DNA from: Methanobacteriota archaeon
Lineage (GTDB): Archaea > Hydrothermarchaeota > Hydrothermarchaeia > Hydrothermarchaeales > BMS3B
Assembly: GCA_013152995.1 (NCBI GenBank)
Contig: JAADFH010000049.1
Coordinates: forward strand, 1 to 7,892
Direction: 5' to 3'
Length of the DNA: 7,892 nt
A program made the position numbers and the translations under genes. Under the pieces are notes generated by a model, which was not told the origin of the DNA, ran no database searches, and worked only from the letters and a program-made list of their open reading frames with translations. Below, piece after piece: positions 5,449-7,892 of this stretch. How positions within the stretch are numbered: the stretch's first letter is position 1; each line of letters opens with the position of its first letter.

Positions 5449-7573
5449 TGGCTCCACCAAGATTACCAAAGCGGGCAAGTTCGTGGGCAGCCCCATATTC
5501 TCCTGCATCACTGACTTAATCAGCGCACTGCAGCAGATTCTTTCCTCCGACGGCGCGGTGGTCAAGCAGACCAACAAGAACTGGAGGTGCACAAACAGAC
5601 CGGAGGTCGTTGACACCATTAGAATCCCCAGTACCGTGCCAAAGTACCTCCCGGACGGCTCACCCAACATAAAGAGCGTTTCAGTCAAGACCACATACGA
5701 CAGGTACTGGTGCTGCGGCGGCACCCAGATATTCCCCTTTGATACGCTGTTCGCCTGGAACGGATACATTTTCGCAGGGTTGTACAACCAGATACCTCTC
5801 GGCAGCTACTTCCTGAAGTGGAACAATCCGCAGCTGGACTACATCCAGACCACCTCCAGAGGAGCCGCAAAGAACACCCTCACCACCTACACCAGAGGAC
5901 TCAACCCCGGGCACTATGCCCAGAACTACGAGACCACGGTCAGTGTTTATGTAAGCAAGAAGGAGGTGCTCGTCTCGGCACCCGACCAGCATACCGCAGA
6001 CCAGCGCAGCAGCCTGGTTGTGCCCGTGTATAACCCGCTACCTGACCTTGTGATTGAGCCCAGAGATCTGAGGATAAGCAACACCACCCCAATTACCGGG
6101 GATGTGATTGAGCTCTCGGCGGTGGTCAGGAACATGGGCTCTGCCTTTGTGAGCAGAGCCAAGGTGGGCTTCTACGAGGGTGGCAGGCTTATAGCCATGG
6201 AGGAGGTGTTCCTCCTCCCGCCCGGCGGAAGCAGGGAGGTTAGCATCCTCTACCCGGTGAGCAGCGCTGGCTTGAAGGTTGTGGATGTGAAGGCTGACCC
6301 GCAGGACAGCATAGGTGAGGAGGACGAAACCAACAACCAGGCAGCCTTTGCCTTCACCGCCACCCAGCGCATCTACCTGCCGGACCTCGTGCCAGTGGCA
6401 ATGTACTTCTCGCCCTACCCGCTGGTGGAGAACGCCACCATAAACACCACCGTGACTGTTAGAAACCAGGGCAACACCAGCCTGAAGGAGCCTGTGAACG
6501 TTTACTTGGAGGTCAACTCCACGCCGCAGTACTTCAACAGGCTGGTGAACATGGACGGCATTTACGAGGTAAATGTCAGCTTCGTCTTCAACACCAGCGC
6601 TGGCAACCACACCGTCACAGTGCGTGTGGACGTGTATGACTCAATCACCGAGAGCAATGAGAGCAACAACATGCTGAGCAGCGTCATATACGTTACAGAT
6701 GACGGCACACCCCCCGAGGTAAGGATAATCTCACCCCTCAACACCACCTACACCAGCGGCAACATCACCATAAACGTCTCAGCCACCGACAGCTCGGGCA
6801 TCTCCTCGGTGGTTGCGCAGGTGAATGGAACCAACCTCACCCTAACCTCCAGCGACGGCTACTACGTGGGCAGCGTTGTGCTTGGCAATGGCATGCACTT
6901 CCTCAGGATTTATGCGAACGACAGCGTGGGCAACCTCAACGCCACCGAGGGCGTGCACTTCAGCGTGAACCTCTCCCAGCCTGACCTCACCCCGCCTGAG
7001 ATAACCTTCGTACCTCCCACGCCAGCCAACGGCTTCACCGTGAATGCTAACTACGTGTTCATAAACATCACGGGCAGCGAGCCCCTTGCTACGGCGCTGC
7101 TTGACTGGAACGGCACCAATCTGAGCATGCTCTGCTCTGGTATAAACTGCCACCTCAACATGACAGGCTTATCCAGCGGGCTCTACGAGTACAGAGCCTA
7201 CGCCAGCGACGCCTCTGGCAACACCAACCACACCGAGCTGAGGGTTGTTACCGTTAACCTCAGCGTTTCTCAGCCTGATCTCACTCCGCCAGCGATAACA
7301 ATCCACTCGCCCAGGAACATTACCTACGCAAGCAGGAACATCACGCTCACCGTCTCCACCTCAGAGCCTGCCAACGTAAGCTACTCGCTGAACGGCGGGG
7401 CAAAGGTAAGTCTCTACAACATGAGCACCTCGGGCAGCGCCGTAATTGAGGCGGTGGAAGGTGCCAACTTCCTTGAGGTGTATGCGGTTGATGCGGCTGG
7501 CACAACACCAACTCCAGCAGGGTTGACTTCAGTGTCAACACCTCCCTGCCGGATACCCTCCCGCCTGTTATAG
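5429..7573 (+). CDS. Same surface protein, fragment 3 (Cys-containing domain, CARDB9-10, Ig-like repeats)
   Basis: This is the third piece of the giant surface protein, back in the frame of fragment 1. The nominal GTG start at 5429 is an artefact of the frame break: no ribosome binding site precedes it and the sequence reads on smoothly from fragment 2. Residues 2-202 form an unrecognised domain with cysteines at 26, 54, 95 and 96 (the last two in WCCGG) and an aromatic-rich beta part. CARDB9 starts near residue 203 (PLPDLVIEP) and CARDB10 near 316 (YLPDLVPVAM), ending in ESNESNNM. Ig-like repeats begin near residues 427, 520 and 618, each opening with a TPP motif. Genuine coding stops near residue 691 (DAAG, position 7501). 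The last 23 residues are out of frame, and the third Ig repeat finishes in frame 1. Role inferred: extracellular stalk or adhesin. No enzyme motif seen. Confidence 0.88.
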   Translation: MLTKGLDGSTKITKAGKFVGSPIFSCITDLISALQQILSSDGAVVKQTNKNWRCTNRPEVVDTIRIPSTVPKYLPDGSPNIKSVSVKTTYDRYWCCGGTQIFPFDTLFAWNGYIFAGLYNQIPLGSYFLKWNNPQLDYIQTTSRGAAKNTLTTYTRGLNPGHYAQNYETTVSVYVSKKEVLVSAPDQHTADQRSSLVVPVYNPLPDLVIEPRDLRISNTTPITGDVIELSAVVRNMGSAFVSRAKVGFYEGGRLIAMEEVFLLPPGGSREVSILYPVSSAGLKVVDVKADPQDSIGEEDETNNQAAFAFTATQRIYLPDLVPVAMYFSPYPLVENATINTTVTVRNQGNTSLKEPVNVYLEVNSTPQYFNRLVNMDGIYEVNVSFVFNTSAGNHTVTVRVDVYDSITESNESNNMLSSVIYVTDDGTPPEVRIISPLNTTYTSGNITINVSATDSSGISSVVAQVNGTNLTLTSSDGYYVGSVVLGNGMHFLRIYANDSVGNLNATEGVHFSVNLSQPDLTPPEITFVPPTPANGFTVNANYVFINITGSEPLATALLDWNGTNLSMLCSGINCHLNMTGLSSGLYEYRAYASDASGNTNHTELRVVTVNLSVSQPDLTPPAITIHSPRNITYASRNITLTVSTSEPANVSYSLNGGAKVSLYNMSTSGSAVIEAVEGANFLEVYAVDAAGTTPTPAGLTSVSTPPCRIPSRLL
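5432..6034 (+). other. Unrecognised cysteine-containing extracellular domain
   Basis: About 200 residues before CARDB9. The first part, up to about 5620, has cysteines in FSCITD and WRCTN around a short helical stretch (DLISALQQILSSDG). The second part has SVSVKTTYDRYWCCGGTQIF, aromatic strands (DTLFAWNGYIFAGLYNQIPL) and a closing YAQNYETTVSVYVSKKEV. The four cysteines could form two disulphides. No family is recognised; a beta-sandwich with a helical lead-in is my best reading. Confidence 0.4.
6035..6706 (+). repeat. CARDB9 and CARDB10
   Basis: Two further CARDB domains start near 6035 (PLPDLVIEPRDL) and 6374 (YLPDLVPVAM), 113 and 111 residues long. CARDB9 ends GEEDETNNQA and lacks the GNHT sequon (it has SSAGLKVVDV). 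CARDB10 has SAGNHTVTVRVD and ends ESNESNNM, the same ending as CARDB8. They sit far from CARDB1-8, so either the family was placed twice in the protein or other modules were inserted between them. Confidence 0.85.
7499..7506 (+). other. Frame break 3 (frame 2 to frame 1)
   Basis: Frame 2 reads YAVDAAG to 7501 and then diverges (TTPTPAG). Frame 1 reads NTNSSRVDFSVN from 7504. Either one base is missing (for example C, giving GHNTNSS) or the AC at 7502-7503 is extra, giving AGNTNSS, which matches the length of sister repeats. Confidence 0.75.
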
Positions 7574-7892
7574 TAATCCACTCACCAGCTAACACCACCT
7601 ATGCCAGCAGAAGCGTAGCCCTGAACGTCACCGCCAGCGAGGCTGTAAGCGGGTGGTGGTACTCGCTGAATGGCGGAGCAAACGTCACCTTCACCCCCAA
7701 CACCACCATACTCGCCTCAGAGGGTGCGAATCATCTTGTGGTCTATGCCAGCGACCAGGTAGGGAACGTTGGCTTTGCTCAGGTGAGCTTCAGCGTTGAC
7801 ACTCTTCCGCCCGCCGTAACCTTCGTGCCCCCAACGCCAGCCAGTGGTTCCACCGTGAATGTCAGCCACGTGTACATCAATCTCACAGCATC
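7504..7892 (+). CDS. Same surface protein, fragment 4 (Ig-like repeats, 3' partial)
   Basis: Frame 1 is open from just after a TGA at 7489-7491 to the right edge, about 130 codons, with no start codon at its head. It continues the third Ig-like repeat of fragment 3: NTNSSRVDFSVNTSLPDT completes the expected end of that module. A full fourth repeat follows (about 7555-7800; VIVIHSPANTTYASRSV, then WWYSLNGGANVTF and VVYASDQVGNVGF), then the first part of a fifth (from 7801; VTFVPPTPASGSTVN). The match of these repeats to those at 6707-7501 is the main evidence that the segment is real and belongs to the same protein. Sequons such as NVT and NTT continue. The gene goes on beyond the window, so the C-terminus and any membrane or wall anchor are not visible. 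Confidence 0.85.

Larger units (their letters stand above)
6707..7892 (+). repeat. Ig-like repeat array, two alternating types, runs off the window
   Basis: Five Ig-like repeats start near 6707, 6986, 7280, 7555 and 7801, each at a PP motif. Type A opens with I-x-S-P-x-N-x-T-Y-x-S (first, third and fourth). Type B opens with TFVPPTPA-N/S-G (second and fifth). Complete units are about 80-98 residues and most end near Y-A-x-D-x-x-G-N. Two linkers are almost the same, SQPDLTPPEI and SQPDLTPPAI. Such repeats are common stalk units in archaeal surface proteins. The frame breaks inside the third unit, and the fifth is cut by the window edge. Confidence 0.8.

Noticed and set aside
6038..6610. Minus-strand open frame of 190 codons
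   Set aside because: It lies wholly opposite CARDB9-10. Its translation is rich in His, Val and Gly with no domain pattern, as expected for the antisense of a GC-rich, biased gene.

Overview
The window lies wholly inside one plus-strand coding region for a giant, secreted or cell-surface, beta-sandwich repeat protein. It is open at both ends: there is no credible start at the left edge and no stop at the right. Read continuously the region encodes about 2,630 residues, but in the sequence as given the reading frame breaks three times, near 4952, 5422-5429 and 7502, leaving four fragments. Protein character, codon use and domain order continue cleanly across every break, so this is best annotated as one interrupted gene rather than four genes.

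Layout: a jelly-roll, galactose-binding-like domain (2-184); eight tandem CARDB domains of about 110 residues (185-2809); a NEW3/CARDB-like beta domain (2810-3130); a fibronectin III-like domain (3131-3400); two further beta-sandwich modules (3401-4045); a linker and a CnaB/carboxypeptidase-regulatory-like domain (4190-4411); unassigned beta modules (4412-5112); a hydrophobic, probably helical insert (5113-5427); an unrecognised cysteine-containing domain (5432-6034); two more CARDB domains (6035-6706); and at least five Ig-like repeats running off the right edge (6707-7892).

The organism is most likely an archaeon. The gene is GC-rich but uses AGG/AGA for many arginines and ATA for many isoleucines, it is very dense in N-X-S/T sequons, and giant CARDB/Ig surface proteins of this type are common in Euryarchaeota. 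This is inference: no taxonomic marker gene is present.

There are no other genes, RNA genes, promoters, terminators, CRISPR arrays or mobile elements, and no non-coding stretch of any length. The likely role is a glycosylated stalk or adhesin reaching out from the cell. The points most worth a second look are the three frame breaks, the helical module embedded in an otherwise all-beta protein, and the patterned cysteine pairs and sequons across the repeats.
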